Shown here in pieces: positions 54,714 to 64,000 of a DNA stretch of 64,000 nt. The position numbers and the translations under genes are program-made. A model generated the notes under the pieces. The model made no database searches and was not told the DNA's origin. It was given only the letters and a program-made list of their open reading frames with translations. Position 1 is the first letter of the stretch. Each line of letters opens with the position of its first letter. Source of the DNA: Pleodorina starrii (taxonomy: Eukaryota; Chlorophyta; Chlorophyceae; Chlamydomonadales; Volvocaceae); assembly GCA_030267565.1 (NCBI GenBank), contig BRXU01000051.1, positions 310,001 through 374,000 of the forward strand, in the 5' to 3' direction.

Positions 54714-55172
54714 TTACTTCAGGATGACACCATCTCCGCACGGCGTCAGGGGCACCAGGACGGAAGGAGGGTCCGTCACCTGATGCCGCGCATGGCTGCG
54801 CTTGCCTTTGATGATACCACTGGCCACGCCTACTGCCGCGCCCACGGCTGCGCCTACGGCTGCGCCGGCCACGGCAGTTGTGGTGCCGACGGTCTGCATC
54901 ACCCCGACAGCGCCAATGCTCTGCAGTGTAGCAAATGTGCTGCCAGCCGCAACATTGCCAATGCCTGATTGCCAGGTTGCAGCCACTGAGCCGGCTGCCA
55001 CGCCTTTCGCGGTGAACCCAGCCGCGGGTAAGGCAACGCACGCGCCAGCAACAGACACCGCGGCGCCTATCGCAGCGCCCGATACCAGGTGCTTCCACTT
55101 TATGGCCCTAGCATAACCAAAACCAGGGAAGGGCGCAAGTAGAGCGTAAAGGCTATCTGTTTGTATGGACAA
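54714..55172 (-). CDS. IFI6/IFI27 (ISG12)-like hydrophobic protein, C-terminal exon
   Basis: The minus-strand frame is open from 55172 (no ATG at its start) to the stop at 54714. A good acceptor, GGTTATGCTAG|GGCC at 55108/55107, suggests the real exon starts at 55107 and that a 5' exon is missing from this model. The sequence GVAAGSVAATWQSGIGNVAA, GSTFATLQSIGAVG and then alanine/glycine helices AGAAVGAAVGAAVGVASGII match the ISG12 family pattern (GxAAGSxAAxxQS...GS..A.LQS.GA.G), known as small mitochondrial or ER membrane proteins linked to cell-death and immune responses in animals and present in some protists. A charged tail (KGKRSHARHQ) follows. The role in an alga is unknown. Possible upstream exon at 55918-56121 on the same strand. 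Confidence 0.65.
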   Translation of the reverse strand: MSIQTDSLYALLAPFPGFGYARAIKWKHLVSGAAIGAAVSVAGACVALPAAGFTAKGVAAGSVAATWQSGIGNVAAGSTFATLQSIGAVGVMQTVGTTTAVAGAAVGAAVGAAVGVASGIIKGKRSHARHQVTDPPSVLVPLTPCGDGVILK

Positions 55173-55660
55173 GCTCGTCCTACCGTAGCGTAGGAAGTAA
55201 ATCTATTGAGCTACGGCGAGTTTGGCCCGTAGCTCAGTAGAATGTCGTAGAATGGAGCCAGTGGAGCTAGTGGAGCGACCTCATAAGTGAAAATTATGCG
55301 CTTCCTGGACCACCATTGGCCAATGTACGTACTCGAAAACAGCGGGCTTTCACTTAGGCAAAATGTTCATAAGGAGCGCCTTCTGAGTAAGGACTAGCGC
55401 ACTGCTGAGCATCATCCATAGATGTCTTGCGTATTATTAGAAGATAAGAAGTCATAAATAATTAGCCACTTATGCACCGTTGCGTATGCAAGCCATCGGA
55501 CAACAATGAACAACTGGGTTTACTCATCGCTAACCGCCGAGCATTCTAACGACGCTTTCAGGCTTCCGGGCCAGGGCATTGTTGCAAGGCCATAAGCAGG
55601 GCGATGGCCTGCTGGTATGTGGGAGCCACATCGATAGCGACCTTGCTTCAGGGTGCAGAT

Positions 55661-55917
55661 TCATAGTCCTGACCGACTGTTCTTATTTTGTTTTATAACT
55701 GCAGATAGTTGCTTCAAGCAGTTGCTGCAAAAATGTGCTGGTCCCGGTCTGGTTTCTGGGCGTTCATAGAAACAGCACTTGTACTTGACGTAGAAGCGCC
55801 CGAAACCAAAAGTCATCCCTAGTGCAGCGCACCTCCACGGTACCACTCTGAACGGTATGATGCTTTTAGCAGAATATCGCTGCATGCGACCATAGGGTTT
55901 GAGCGTTTCACCACGCA
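55661..55917 (-). other. Open frame of uncertain status between two minus-strand candidates
   Basis: A frame from about 55918 reads MRGETLKPYGRMQRYSAKSI and CSNCLKQLSAVIKQ. It could be an intron or part of the gene that ends with the ISG12-like exon. No domain is recognised. Confidence 0.2.
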
Positions 55918-56121
55918 TTACGGCAAGTTCGCAAGTAAGCCCGCATTACGACGAACACCGAAGAGTGAAGTCATCATCAGGAAGATAGACTCCCTACATC
56001 CCATGTTAAGGTCTTGGACAGCCAACGCCAAGCGAAAGCAAGCCCAGTGGTCTCCAGCAGGGAGGACATCCTCGGCGCGAACTTCCTCAAAACCTTTCAC
56101 ATGACAAACCACAGTACATTC
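55918..56121 (-). CDS. Candidate exon, possibly LRAT-like, upstream of the ISG12-like exon
   Basis: A good acceptor (CCGAAACTTTGCAG) precedes ECTVVCHVKGFEEVRAEDVL and PAGDHWACFRLALAVQDLN on the minus strand. The LPAGDHW word resembles the GDH entry motif of LRAT/NlpC-type domains, but the expected HHGIYVG and NCEHF motifs were not found, so the assignment is weak. It lies 0.8 kb upstream of the ISG12-like exon on the same strand. The opposite strand is also open here and cannot be excluded. Confidence 0.25.
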   Translation of the reverse strand, partial: ECTVVCHVKGFEEVRAEDVLPAGDHWACFRLALAVQDLNMGCRESIFLMMTSLFGVRRNAGLLANLP

Positions 56122-56135
56122 CTGCAAAGTTTCGG

Positions 56136-56327
56136 ATGATTATTAAGGAGCGGGCCGGCAAGGCCGTGCGCGCCTTGGCACCTCGCGGGAGCAAGGCCTC
56201 GCTGCTTGTGTTCCTGGACTCGTTGCCGGCCGAGGAGCTGGCCCAGTGGAGCATCGAGGAGGGAGATGACGATGAGCTGATCTACGACTACATTTTCCTA
56301 AAGGCCCAACGTGCGTTGCTGGGATGA
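56136..56327 (+). CDS. Short ORF or terminal exon, 63 aa, unknown
   Basis: ATG 56136 reads MIIKERAGKAVRALAPRGSK, ASLLVFLDSLPAEELAQWSI and EEGDDDELIYDYIFLKAQRA, stopping at 56327. The acidic, helical composition with C/G-ending codons looks genuinely coding. TTATTAAG before GAG (56151) could be an acceptor, making this the last exon of a gene whose earlier exons I cannot place. It is followed 38 bp later by a repeat found again at 62636. No family recognised. Confidence 0.4.
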   Translation: MIIKERAGKAVRALAPRGSKASLLVFLDSLPAEELAQWSIEEGDDDELIYDYIFLKAQRALLG

Positions 56328-56365
56328 AGGGTCCTTCTGCCCAGGATCTGCTTGCGACGTCGCTT

Positions 56366-56756
56366 GAGCAGCAACACTAGCTCTTGCATCCCATGGGGGT
56401 GAAGTGTGTGGTTGGGCTACGTGTCAAGAGTGTTCGCGCGGTGTTACGATGCCCTTCTCCCGGGCGTTGCTTTCCCGCCGGGCGTTGCGACGCACTGGCT
56501 GAGAACAAACCCGCATGGGGGACTGTTTAATGCTCCAACCCCACCTCCGTTGCCTGGTCGCCGCGTGTTCGTGCCGATTCGTACATGTTCCTACACGTGG
56601 AAGCTAGAGCGTGGGCCCTTCCCGCGCTTTTGTGATCGGCTCCTTCCATTCGGTCCTCCCAGCACGCACTGTCTGCACCCAAGCCCTGCACCACATACCA
56701 TACACAAGCACGGTAAACGTGCAACGGCATGCACTTCCTAGTCTGCATGTACCTCC
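56366..56756. repeat. Dispersed 390-bp repeat, copy A
   Basis: About 88-90% identical by eye to 62636-63016 in the same orientation. Shared words include GTTGGGCTACGTGTCAAGAG, GCGACGCACTGGCTGAG, TGCCGATTCGTACATGTTCC and CGGCATGCACTTCCTAGTCT. Confidence 0.9.
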
Positions 56757-57892
56757 AGGGAGGCACAATGAACGTGAAGGTGGCCCCATGTGAGCGATGA
56801 GTGGAGTCCATCATGAATTCGCCAGCAGGCTAGCTAAGAGGATTTTGGGACACGTCAGCTATGTCATTAAAAACAATAATTAGGGGGCGCGGGGGTGTAT
56901 GGGCTTGTATGTGCAGGGGTGCGGGGGCATGGTGGTGCTGGGATAGATGAAGGGCGGGGGGGCGCTTGGGTGTGGGCATGGGGGCGTGAGGGTGTGGGGT
57001 CTGGGGTGTATGGGAGCATTGGAGTGTGGAGACTGCTGGCGAGGGCACATGTGCATGTTTACAGGCGCATATAGGCATGGGGGCGGTGGGGTGCAGGGAT
57101 GTGGGGCCACGGGTGGTCTCTTTCATGAAGGAAGGGTAAGGGAATCCGCCTGTGGTGCCGCTGCTGCACTTCCAATCACGTTGTGACGCCGGAATGCATT
57201 TGATAGAACGCTCGCGGGCTCTGTGCGTGCTCCGTGGGGTGTGCAGCGGCACACCTTTGCTGATCTGCAGTGCCCCCGACCACTTATAGGCGCGGCGGCT
57301 GGCCCTGGCGCGGCGGCTGGCCCTGGCGTGGCGGCTGGCCCTGGCGCGGCGGCTGGCCCTGGCGCGGCGGCTGGCCCTGGCGCGGCGGCTGGCCCTGGCG
57401 CGGCGGCTGGCCCTGGCGCGGCGGCTGGCCCTAGCGCGGCGGCTGGCCCTGGCGCGGCGGCTGGCCCTGGCGCGGCGGCTGGCCCTGGCGCGGCGGCTGG
57501 CCCTGGCGCGGCGGCTGGCCCTGGCGCGGCGGCTGGCCCTGGCGCGGCGGCTGGCCCTGGCGCGGCGGCTGGCCCTGGCGCGGCGGCTGGCCCTGGCATG
57601 GGTGCAACAGGAGCCGGTGCGGCTTGGGGCGAGGCCACGGACATGGAGCGGCATCGGAGAGGGGTGTGGGGCGAGCCCCCGTGTCTGTGCACGACCTGGC
57701 CTTAATCTTGTTGCTGTTCCGTGCACAACAGCACGCACGATGGCAACCAGGTCACCAGCGATGAGTGCAGATCTGCAGAATGAAACACAGGTGCCAGCCT
57801 GGTTGACTGTGGGAGCTGCCCAGGGACCACGAGTGCACTCCGTGCTGCTGCACCCACTCCCTCAACCCCACTACCCCCACTTATTACCGCAG
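56757..57892. other. 5' flank of the protease gene
   Basis: Contains the 18-bp GGCGCGGCGGCTGGCCCT array at 57289-57597. ATG 57740 (MATRSPAMSADLQNETQ before a GTGCC donor) could start the protease, but its phase does not fit the acceptor at 57893. The true first exon may instead lie in the Gly/Ala/Pro frame (GPGAAA) over the array, which has phase-1 donors. Confidence 0.4.
57289..57597. repeat. 18-bp tandem array, about 17 units
   Basis: GGCGCGGCGGCTGGCCCT repeated almost perfectly (one GTGGCGG and one CCTAGCG variant). All frames are open: GAAAGP or ARRLAL on +, PAAAPG or RASRRA on -. Confidence 0.97.
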
Positions 57893-59078
57893 GAGACACA
57901 GCACCTGCGTGCGGCCTGCCTGCGGTGTTCGGCAGCGTCAGCCGGGTCATGCATGCGGGCGCAAGCATAGGGACCGCCGTGCGTGTCACGACGTTCAGCG
58001 ACGGCACGGGCGACATCATCTTGACGGCGCGGCACTGCGTCGAGGAGGGTGGCGCCTGCCTGCCCGACCTCAGCGCCTTCGAGTCACAGCTACACTTCGT
58101 GGCGGCGCGGGCGGACCTGGATGTGGCAGTGTTCCGCGGCCGCCGCGGCCCTGGCCTGTGTCTGCTGCAGCGGGCACTGCTGCCGGGCGAATGGCTGGGC
58201 GTGGCATCATATCCCCTGGCTGTCGACCAGGAGCTGGCGGCCGACGACGCCAGCCCGCCGCAGGGTGGGGCAGGCGGGGCAGCAGCAGGCTCAGCGGGCC
58301 CAGTCGTGACCATGGCATCCAAGGAGCCGATGGTGGACACAGGCGTGCTCTCCAAGAACAGCGCCACTGGGCTGTGGGGCATGGCATCCATTAACACAGG
58401 TACGGGTGTTGACATGTTTGCGGCGTGAGCTACAAGTACCATACGGAGGCAGGTGGTAGCATGTGACGATCAACGGCCAGGTGTGTGCCATGTCATTGTG
58501 ATTGTGTGTCCGCTGTTCTTAAGCTTCAGCCTTGACACACCACCTTTTGATGACCTGGATCCGCCCACATTCCTGCCTGCCTGCCTGCCTGCCTGCCTGT
58601 ACCCATGTTCCCTCCAGGCATGCCCAACAGCTCCGGCGGTGCAGTGCTCAGCGGCAGCGGTGGCGACACGTTGCTGCTGGCTGGCATCTACACCGGCATG
58701 GTGTATCACTTGGATGATGCCAGCAGCCACCCCAGCACCGACAGTGGTGACAGCAGCAGCCCCGGCACTAGCACTAGCGGCATAAGCAGCGGAAGCAGCA
58801 GCACGCCGCCGGCCCACGTCGAATTAGATCCCAAGGCGCTGTGGACGCCAGGCGCTGACGCCCTGGCAGCAGACGCAGTTGCTGCTGCGGCTGGGGACGT
58901 CGCAAAGTCGGCGGAGCTCAGCCGCCTCAACATAGCACACAAGGGCAGTGTGTCTATGTTCACGACGGCGCCCGCGGTGTGGCAGCTGCTCCTGGCTGCA
59001 GGTGTGGCCCGGCCGGAACCGGAGCGAGTGGCTGCTGATCAGGCGACCCGGCGTATTGCCAAGCGCGGCCGCCGCTGA
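57893..59078 (+). CDS. Trypsin-like serine protease (S1-fold), at least 321 aa, 5' end unresolved
   Basis: Two exons are clear: 57893-58399 and 58618-59078, joined in phase 1 (INT|G MPNSSGG). Catalytic triad motifs are in the expected order: His in DIILTARHCVEEGG, Asp in ARADLDVAVFRG and Ser in MPNSSGGAVLSGSGG. The chymotrypsin-fold strand GDTLLLAGIYTGMVYHL follows the Ser, as in Pfam trypsin-like peptidase 2 proteins. After about residue 220 there is a Ser/Gly/Thr linker (SSPGTSTSGISSGSSS) and an Ala-rich C-terminal helix region ending in basic RRIAKRGRR. No PDZ domain is seen, so it is not a typical Deg protease. The first exon enters in phase 1 from an unseen upstream exon. Location and substrate are unknown. 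A TGTAA lies 261 nt downstream. Confidence 0.75.
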
Positions 59079-59338
59079 GCCCCTGACCCGTACTTGGGCG
59101 GACCAAGTGCCGGGATGGACCAGCCAGTGGCAGAGTCTGTGACTCGGTGAATGGTGCTGGCCTGTTTTGCCGGAACTCAAGGTGTTGGTCGGAACCTAGG
59201 CCCATGATGACGGAGGCTGAGGGCAAACACTCGGGGAAGGCCCAGTCATGAACTGGGTCATACAGTGTGTTTTGGGTCATGAACCCAGTCATGCAGCCAT
59301 TCACACGACATGACCAGTCATGACAATCGACCCCCACA

Positions 59339-59343
59339 TGTAA
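59339..59343 (+). terminator. Polyadenylation signal TGTAA of the protease gene
   Basis: TGTAA is the usual volvocine poly(A) signal. Here it is 261 nt after the stop codon, preceded by overlapping CAGTCATG inverted words at 59240-59325. Confidence 0.5.
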
Positions 59344-59870
59344 CGCGGAAAACAGCAGACTTGATTGAAAGCGCAAGGCATGCAAGGACGTGCACACAAA
59401 GGAGCAGTCGCGGTGGACCGGCATGGGTCACACTTGGCGGTTCGTTTCGGCATGGGTCTGACTTCAAGCCTGAGTTGGGGAGCGGCGGGTCGGTACCATG
59501 ACGTAGCATGGCCGCAGCCTTTAGCAACAGTGAATAAGAATTGGCGAGCATAGCAGCATTTTACGCCAAGTATTTAGAGCTCGGCACAAACTGGCCACCG
59601 CCATGCATGGGCTTGTTACTGGAACTATGGCACCGTTTGACCGTTATGCGTTGTGCTGCTGTGCACATGGATTGCGCTTGGGCATGCTTAGGTAGTTGTA
59701 CATGTGGTTACCGTATATAACGCTGGATCATTGGGTGCCACTAGGTACTTCCACAGGGGCTGCGGTGGGCACATAGATGTGTGTGGGCTGCTGCCCCTCT
59801 TGACACGTTTATCAAAACCCAAATTCCGCATACCCCACCTTTACGCGCCCCAGGGAATTCAGTCGCAACA

Positions 59871-60227
59871 TCAGCGTATTACGCTCGCTCTCCAGGCAGG
59901 CGTCCCCAGCACAGCCAGCTTCATGTTCGACGCGTGCAGAACACCTTGCGACACGCAGCCGTACAGGTGTTCATATGAAGCACCGCGCACATCGGGGCAC
60001 AGGAGCTGGCCTTTGATATGTGCGCAGCGCGCTAGCGCGGCATCCGCGAAGGAGGCCCTCGGGTTTTTGTCCGTGACAAAACCGAAATCGACGGGCGCGC
60101 CGGCTCCAAAGCCATCAGTTGCCCAGGGAGCATCCGATTGCGCAAGTTTCAAGCCATGGAAGGCGCGCAAACATAGTCTTGTGCGGAGAAGCGGTAGTTG
60201 TTTGAGAGAGGTGAGCCAATGGTTCAC
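59871..60227 (-). CDS. Coding-like fragment, unknown
   Basis: The minus-strand frame (no ATG at its start) reads SDAPWATDGFGAGAPVDFGF, VTDKNPRASFADAALARCAH and CPDVRGASYEHLYGCVSQGV and stops at 59871. Codons prefer C/G at the third position and composition is balanced, unlike the overlapping + strand frame. It may be an exon or a decayed mobile gene. No family recognised, no splice partner found. Confidence 0.35.
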   Translation of the reverse strand: MNHWLTSLKQLPLLRTRLCLRAFHGLKLAQSDAPWATDGFGAGAPVDFGFVTDKNPRASFADAALARCAHIKGQLLCPDVRGASYEHLYGCVSQGVLHASNMKLAVLGTPAWRASVIR

Positions 60228-60605
60228 TGTCCACGCTTACAGCGAAGATAAGGTCATAAATGCTATATTTAACAAGGGATTTTGCAGCTATGACATACAG
60301 CCCGATAAGCAGGACGTGCCGCATGAAACGATGTTGAGCCAATATTTAAACGTGTGCGCATGATACTTCCAGGCATTGGTCGGACATTTCATCTACTTGT
60401 TATGTATACAAATTCCTCTAGGGATTATTCATCATCAACGCCTTGGAGGTCGGAGCGTCTCTCAAATTCGTGCAGTTGGCTGGTTTCGGAGAAGAAGTAT
60501 GCGGGCGGATTGGTGCCTTGGTCGTTCCATGCATGCATCTTCTAGGTAGTCTTCCTGACATTATGCTATTACTTGCCTAGTAATTATCGGACGCTTGACA
60601 GAAAC

Positions 60606-62226
60606 ATGGCAGGGGCTACTGGAGCTTATGGCTTCGGTGACCAGGAGCGTGCGCGCCAGCCTAGCCAGGTAAGAAGCAGTCTTTCTACTTTGACATGTCA
60701 CGTGAACACGGTGCAACCTCGTTCGGTGACGACCCGGTGCACCATGGCTTCATCGTATCGACGGCGCCCTTCTCGATAGCTAGATGAATTAACTGGTACG
60801 CCCGACTTGTTGCCTCACTATTGCAGAAGAGGGAACGGCTTGATGCGTTTGTGAAGCTGGGCTTCGAGCTCGACATGGCCAGTTTGCTGGCCAACGGACT
60901 GAAGCTCGACCTCAACGAGAAGTCGGACGCATCACTTGCACAACAGCTTCTCCAGAATGGGCTGAAGGACCTTGCGACCGTGAAGATGGTGACCGGCGGT
61001 AAGGTCGCATAGTTCGCATAACTGTCGTTGCGCGGAAAGAGCGTAGCTGCGCTTGTTGCTCCCTTCGTTCGCACCGGCGGAAGGCAACATGTATGTACTG
61101 AAAGCACCCACGAGGCGCCACACAGTCTTCTAGGTTTTTGGGTCGCATATGCTAGTGATGGACGCATACACCCATACACGCACGCCACGTACACCCGAAG
61201 TGCACACCATCCATCAAAAGCACCCCACACGAACACCCTGCACCTTATCGACCTGCGCACGCGCTTGCGCTTGTCTCGGGTGCTTTTCAACTTACCCCAA
61301 TTAGAACCCAACACGCAGGCCAACACGCCATAATATCTGTCGTTTCTGAGCCATCTGGCTGCCTTTGCTCTCTCCATGGTGCATGTGGTGCAGATGTGGA
61401 AATCAACACTCCACTTGTAAACGCAAGGCCAGCGGTTTCATCGCTGCAGGAGCTGGCACCTGGCCTGACGCCTGTGAATGCCCTTAAGCTCGCCAAGGGA
61501 GCTTGTGCTGCTCTTGTGCAACGGCGTGATGACTCTTACGAGGACCTGGCAGAGCTCCTTCACGACCGCCAAACTGACGAGCTGGCCGAGAAGATCGCCG
61601 TGAGTTTTTCATGCGGAGAACGGGACGGGTGATAAAAGTAGCGATTCATGTAAATGGAGGCGAGCCAGCCCAACCGGGACCCTGCATACTTACCTGCCGA
61701 GTGCTGATTGACAGCGGCCGCGTCGCCGTCGGACATTGAACACGTAACTGTGCTAGATTTATGGGCGAAAGTGCTAGGGGCGCCGGTGGGTGCGAAGGCA
61801 GCAGCACAATCCTTGACGTTTACGAAGCGAGGAAGGGGAATGGGAAAGGGGGGTGTCGCTGGACGTAGGAAGAGCAAGGGCAGGGAGAAGCGAAGTGGGT
61901 GGAGAGTTCCTGTATTCCGTCGACACCCCACCGTCCTAAAGAGGGAAGGCCAGAGGATGGAAAGGCGGGGAGAAGCGGCTTTATTCACGTCTCACCCCAT
62001 CCTGTTCCGATTGCCTCTGTCCCCTCGCGAGCGTCAGCAATCCTGTCTCTTCAATGGCCTCCCTCGGACTAACTAACCCTGTATGGTCCATAAATGCTCA
62101 CAGAAAAACATCAAGTCCGAGAACCTGCTGCAAGGTGCGATAATTACGTGAAAATGTTAAGCACATGGATGCATTCTGACATTTCCAATAGGTCCAGAAC
62201 CAGCGGCTCCAGAACCAACGAATTGA
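60606..62226 (+). CDS. Small helical protein of unknown function (168 aa, 5 exons)
   Basis: Exons are 60606-60668, 60827-60998, 61394-61599, 62104-62134 and 62192-62226, 507 nt with matching phases and good donors (GTAAGA, GTAAGG, GTGAGT, GTGCGA). MAGATGAYGFGDQERARQPS is a flexible leader. Residues 22-75 (RERLDAFVKLGFELDMASLL, QQLLQNGLKDLATVKMVTG) and 90-155 (SSLQELAPGLTPVNALKLAK, SYEDLAELLHDRQTDELAEK) are helical, and the tail is GPEPAAPEPTN. No signal peptide or membrane segment. The helical bundle might be an adaptor-like domain, but I do not recognise it. The two last exons are very short and least certain. Confidence 0.65.
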
Positions 62227-63524
62227 CACGCGCAACCGTTGATTGTGACCTCCTCGCTTGCATAGTTATTAGGTTATGGTATACAACCAGTTGACGACTG
62301 CCAGCGACTGCTGTTGTTTCAACTACTCCGCTACTCGCCGATCGAAGCGTGAGCAGGGGCCCAAAGCCGGGACTGAGCAGCGGCCCAAAGCCAAACACAA
62401 AATATCGACAAAAACAATGCTACTCGGCATGGGAGGAAAGCGCCCTGGGTCGCTCTTCACGTTCCGGCGTTCTAACCGCTGAACAAACAGTAACTAACCA
62501 AAATGCCTAAGAGTGGCAAGACCAGCGAAACTTACGCAATTGACGCACTGCGACAACGCGGTGTGTCGTGACAGCTGTCACAACACACGATATAAGCAGC
62601 TTGTTGGGTCAACCTCGCACAGACTCCCCCCGGCTGAGCAACAACACTAGCTCTTGCAACCCATGTTGGTGAAGTGTGCGGTTGGGCTACGTGTCAAGAG
62701 TGCTCGCGTGGTGTTACGATGCCCTTCTTCCGGGCGTTGCTTTCCGGGCGTTGCGACGCACTGGCTGAGCACAAACCCGCACGGGGACTGTCTAGAGCTC
62801 CAACCCCACATCCGTTGCCTGGTCGCCGCTCGTTTGTGCCGATTCGTACATGTTCCGATACGTGGAAGGTGGAGCGTGGGCCGTTCCGGCGCTTTTGTGA
62901 TCACAGTGGCTCCTTCGGTCCTCCCAGCACTGTCCTCACCAAAGCCCTGCACCACTCACCATACACAAGCACGGTAAACATGCAACGGCATGCACTTCCT
63001 AGTCTGCATGTGCCTCCTGCTGGCCACTCCCACGTCGTGCAGCCGCGGCGGCTGGTCTGGGCGTGGGGAGCACTGCAGGAGCCTGTGAGTTTTGTGTTGT
63101 GTTGGCCCAGGGATCTGCTCACCGGTGACTTGAACCGACTAGCTAAAAAAACCCTGCTCTCGAGCTTGCTGGCTGTCAGAGCCTGCCGGCACCTGCGTGG
63201 ATCTACCTCGGCCGCTGTGGGCGCTGCTGCATGTGCCGCAATGGCGACCGACTGTCCGACCGACCGATAAAAGTCACCTAAGCGTGTTGGGGTTGTTATT
63301 TGCCCGCGGCACCTTTTTTGGGTGCAGCCCCCGCTGTGAAGCCGCATCAGACATCAGGCATCAGACATCAGACACCAGGCATCAGGGGGTGGAGCCCCCC
63401 AGGGGTGGAGCCCCCCAGGGGTTACGAAGCTGGCTACACAACACTACTTCCCTATGATGATAACAGAAGACTAGGGGGCCACGGTGCAACGTGCGGAGGC
63501 CATGTCAGTGAGAAACCACGGGTT
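62227..63524. other. Intergenic with a dispersed repeat and short tandem repeats
   Basis: Holds the 62636-63016 repeat. GCATCAGACATCA-type words and two copies of GGGTGGAGCCCCCCAG lie at 63350-63422. No gene is supported. Confidence 0.5.
62636..63016. repeat. Dispersed 390-bp repeat, copy B
   Basis: Direct copy of 56366-56756, about 6.3 kb away, with a 12-bp deletion near GGGCGTTGCTTTCC. Confidence 0.9.
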
Positions 63525-63985
63525 GCGTGGCGCTGTATGTGGGGGCTAACCGTGCATCGGCAACGGACCAAACGCTGCGCTAGGCAGAACGGCCTCTCGT
63601 TTCTGGAAAGCTAGGAAATGCGCGCACTATCAACCACAATAGGCGTGCGGGTGAGCGGGTCCACCGCCCGTGAGCTGCGGGCTTCTCACCTTGATAACGC
63701 ACAGCTTACAGTAGCGAGGATTCAGATGGATTGCCGGCGCATCCCCAGTGCAGGGTTTCTGCTGTTCCCAAGAAGTACCTACCTACCTCTTCTGAGGTAC
63801 CGGTAGGTACTTCCCCAGAACTGCAAGAATTGGGGGAAATATCCTACCGCCTTGCGAAAGTTGGGATGTGGAGAATAGTCGATAACTCGGTGGCTTTCGA
63901 GGAGATGGAGTGGATGTGGCGCACGAGGTACCTGGGGCTCCACTGTGGACCCGCTGCGACCGTTCACGCCGTGCAGGGATGAGCT
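63525..63985 (+). mobile_element. Dispersed element, copy 2 (may continue past the window)
   Basis: Inverted relative to 47095-47545. An open frame over the copy reads VPKKYLPTSSEVPVGTSPEL, GEISYRLAKVGMWRIVDNSV and FEEMEWMWRTRYLGLH to a stop at 63982; copy 1 has lost this frame. Not recognised. Confidence 0.65.
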
Positions 63986-64000
63986 GTGTAGTGCTCGGCG

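Larger units (their letters stand above)
59079..60605. other. Protease 3' UTR and intergenic region with a weak coding fragment
   Basis: 59079-59345 is probable 3' UTR with a palindromic CCCAGTCATGAACTGGG. 59871-60227 holds a minus-strand frame described separately. 60230-60605 is AT-richer and presumably the promoter of the next gene. Confidence 0.45.

Noticed and set aside
56830..57738. 302-codon minus-strand frame (RARASRRA repeats)
   Set aside because: It exists only because the 18-bp array has no stops in any frame; flanks show no coding character.
59704..60363. 219-codon plus-strand frame
   Set aside because: It lacks an ATG at its start and has irregular composition; the overlapping minus-strand frame has better codon use.

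Overview
This window is GC-rich nuclear DNA from a chlamydomonadalean (volvocine-type) green alga. The evidence is many short introns with GTG/GTA donors and pyrimidine-rich acceptors, a pherophorin cell-wall gene, F-box/ankyrin and LRR proteins of volvocine style, a TGTAA polyadenylation signal, an intron-bearing tRNA, and dense micro- and minisatellites. There is no operon structure, and no ribosome-binding sites are expected. All exon models below were built by eye from splice sites and frame continuity.

Layout. 0-3 kb: a tiny leftward ORF diverges from a two-exon F-box-like/ankyrin gene. 4-9 kb: repeat-rich sequence with decayed fragments, a proline-rich pherophorin-like fragment, a long foldback repeat and a perfect 41-bp hairpin. 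10.3-12.4 kb: leftward ANKRD39 orthologue. 13.6-17.9 kb: leftward seven-exon TauD/TfdA-type dioxygenase whose introns hold a long CCCCCG array and a minisatellite carrying its own splice acceptor. 20.0-22.6 kb: leftward four-exon plastid-type membrane protein. 23.2-29.7 kb: rightward thirteen-exon F-box-like LRR protein. 32.3-38.1 kb: rightward eleven-exon Crypton-like tyrosine recombinase. 39.9-42.4 kb: single-pass membrane protein. 46.4 kb: tRNA-Arg(UCU). 48.4-52.7 kb: complete seven-exon pherophorin. 54.7-55.2 kb: leftward IFI6/IFI27 (ISG12)-like protein. 57.9-59.1 kb: trypsin-like protease. 60.6-62.2 kb: small helical protein. Repeats link distant parts of the window: 47/63.5 kb (inverted), 56.4/62.6 kb (direct), and a short element in three introns.

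The most unusual locus is 32.3-38.1 kb. It joins a tyrosine-recombinase core (RGDD, HxxR and Tyr all visible), an Ndc10-like region, a 14-unit LSDPFGLAGA repeat domain, a GCR1_C-like DNA-binding domain and an HMG-box-like tail, which is the architecture of a Crypton transposase. The frame is broken once, in a run of nine G. The genes do not form a shared pathway; they look like independent housekeeping, cell-wall and mobile loci. A second theme is tandem repeats that begin exactly at splice sites.
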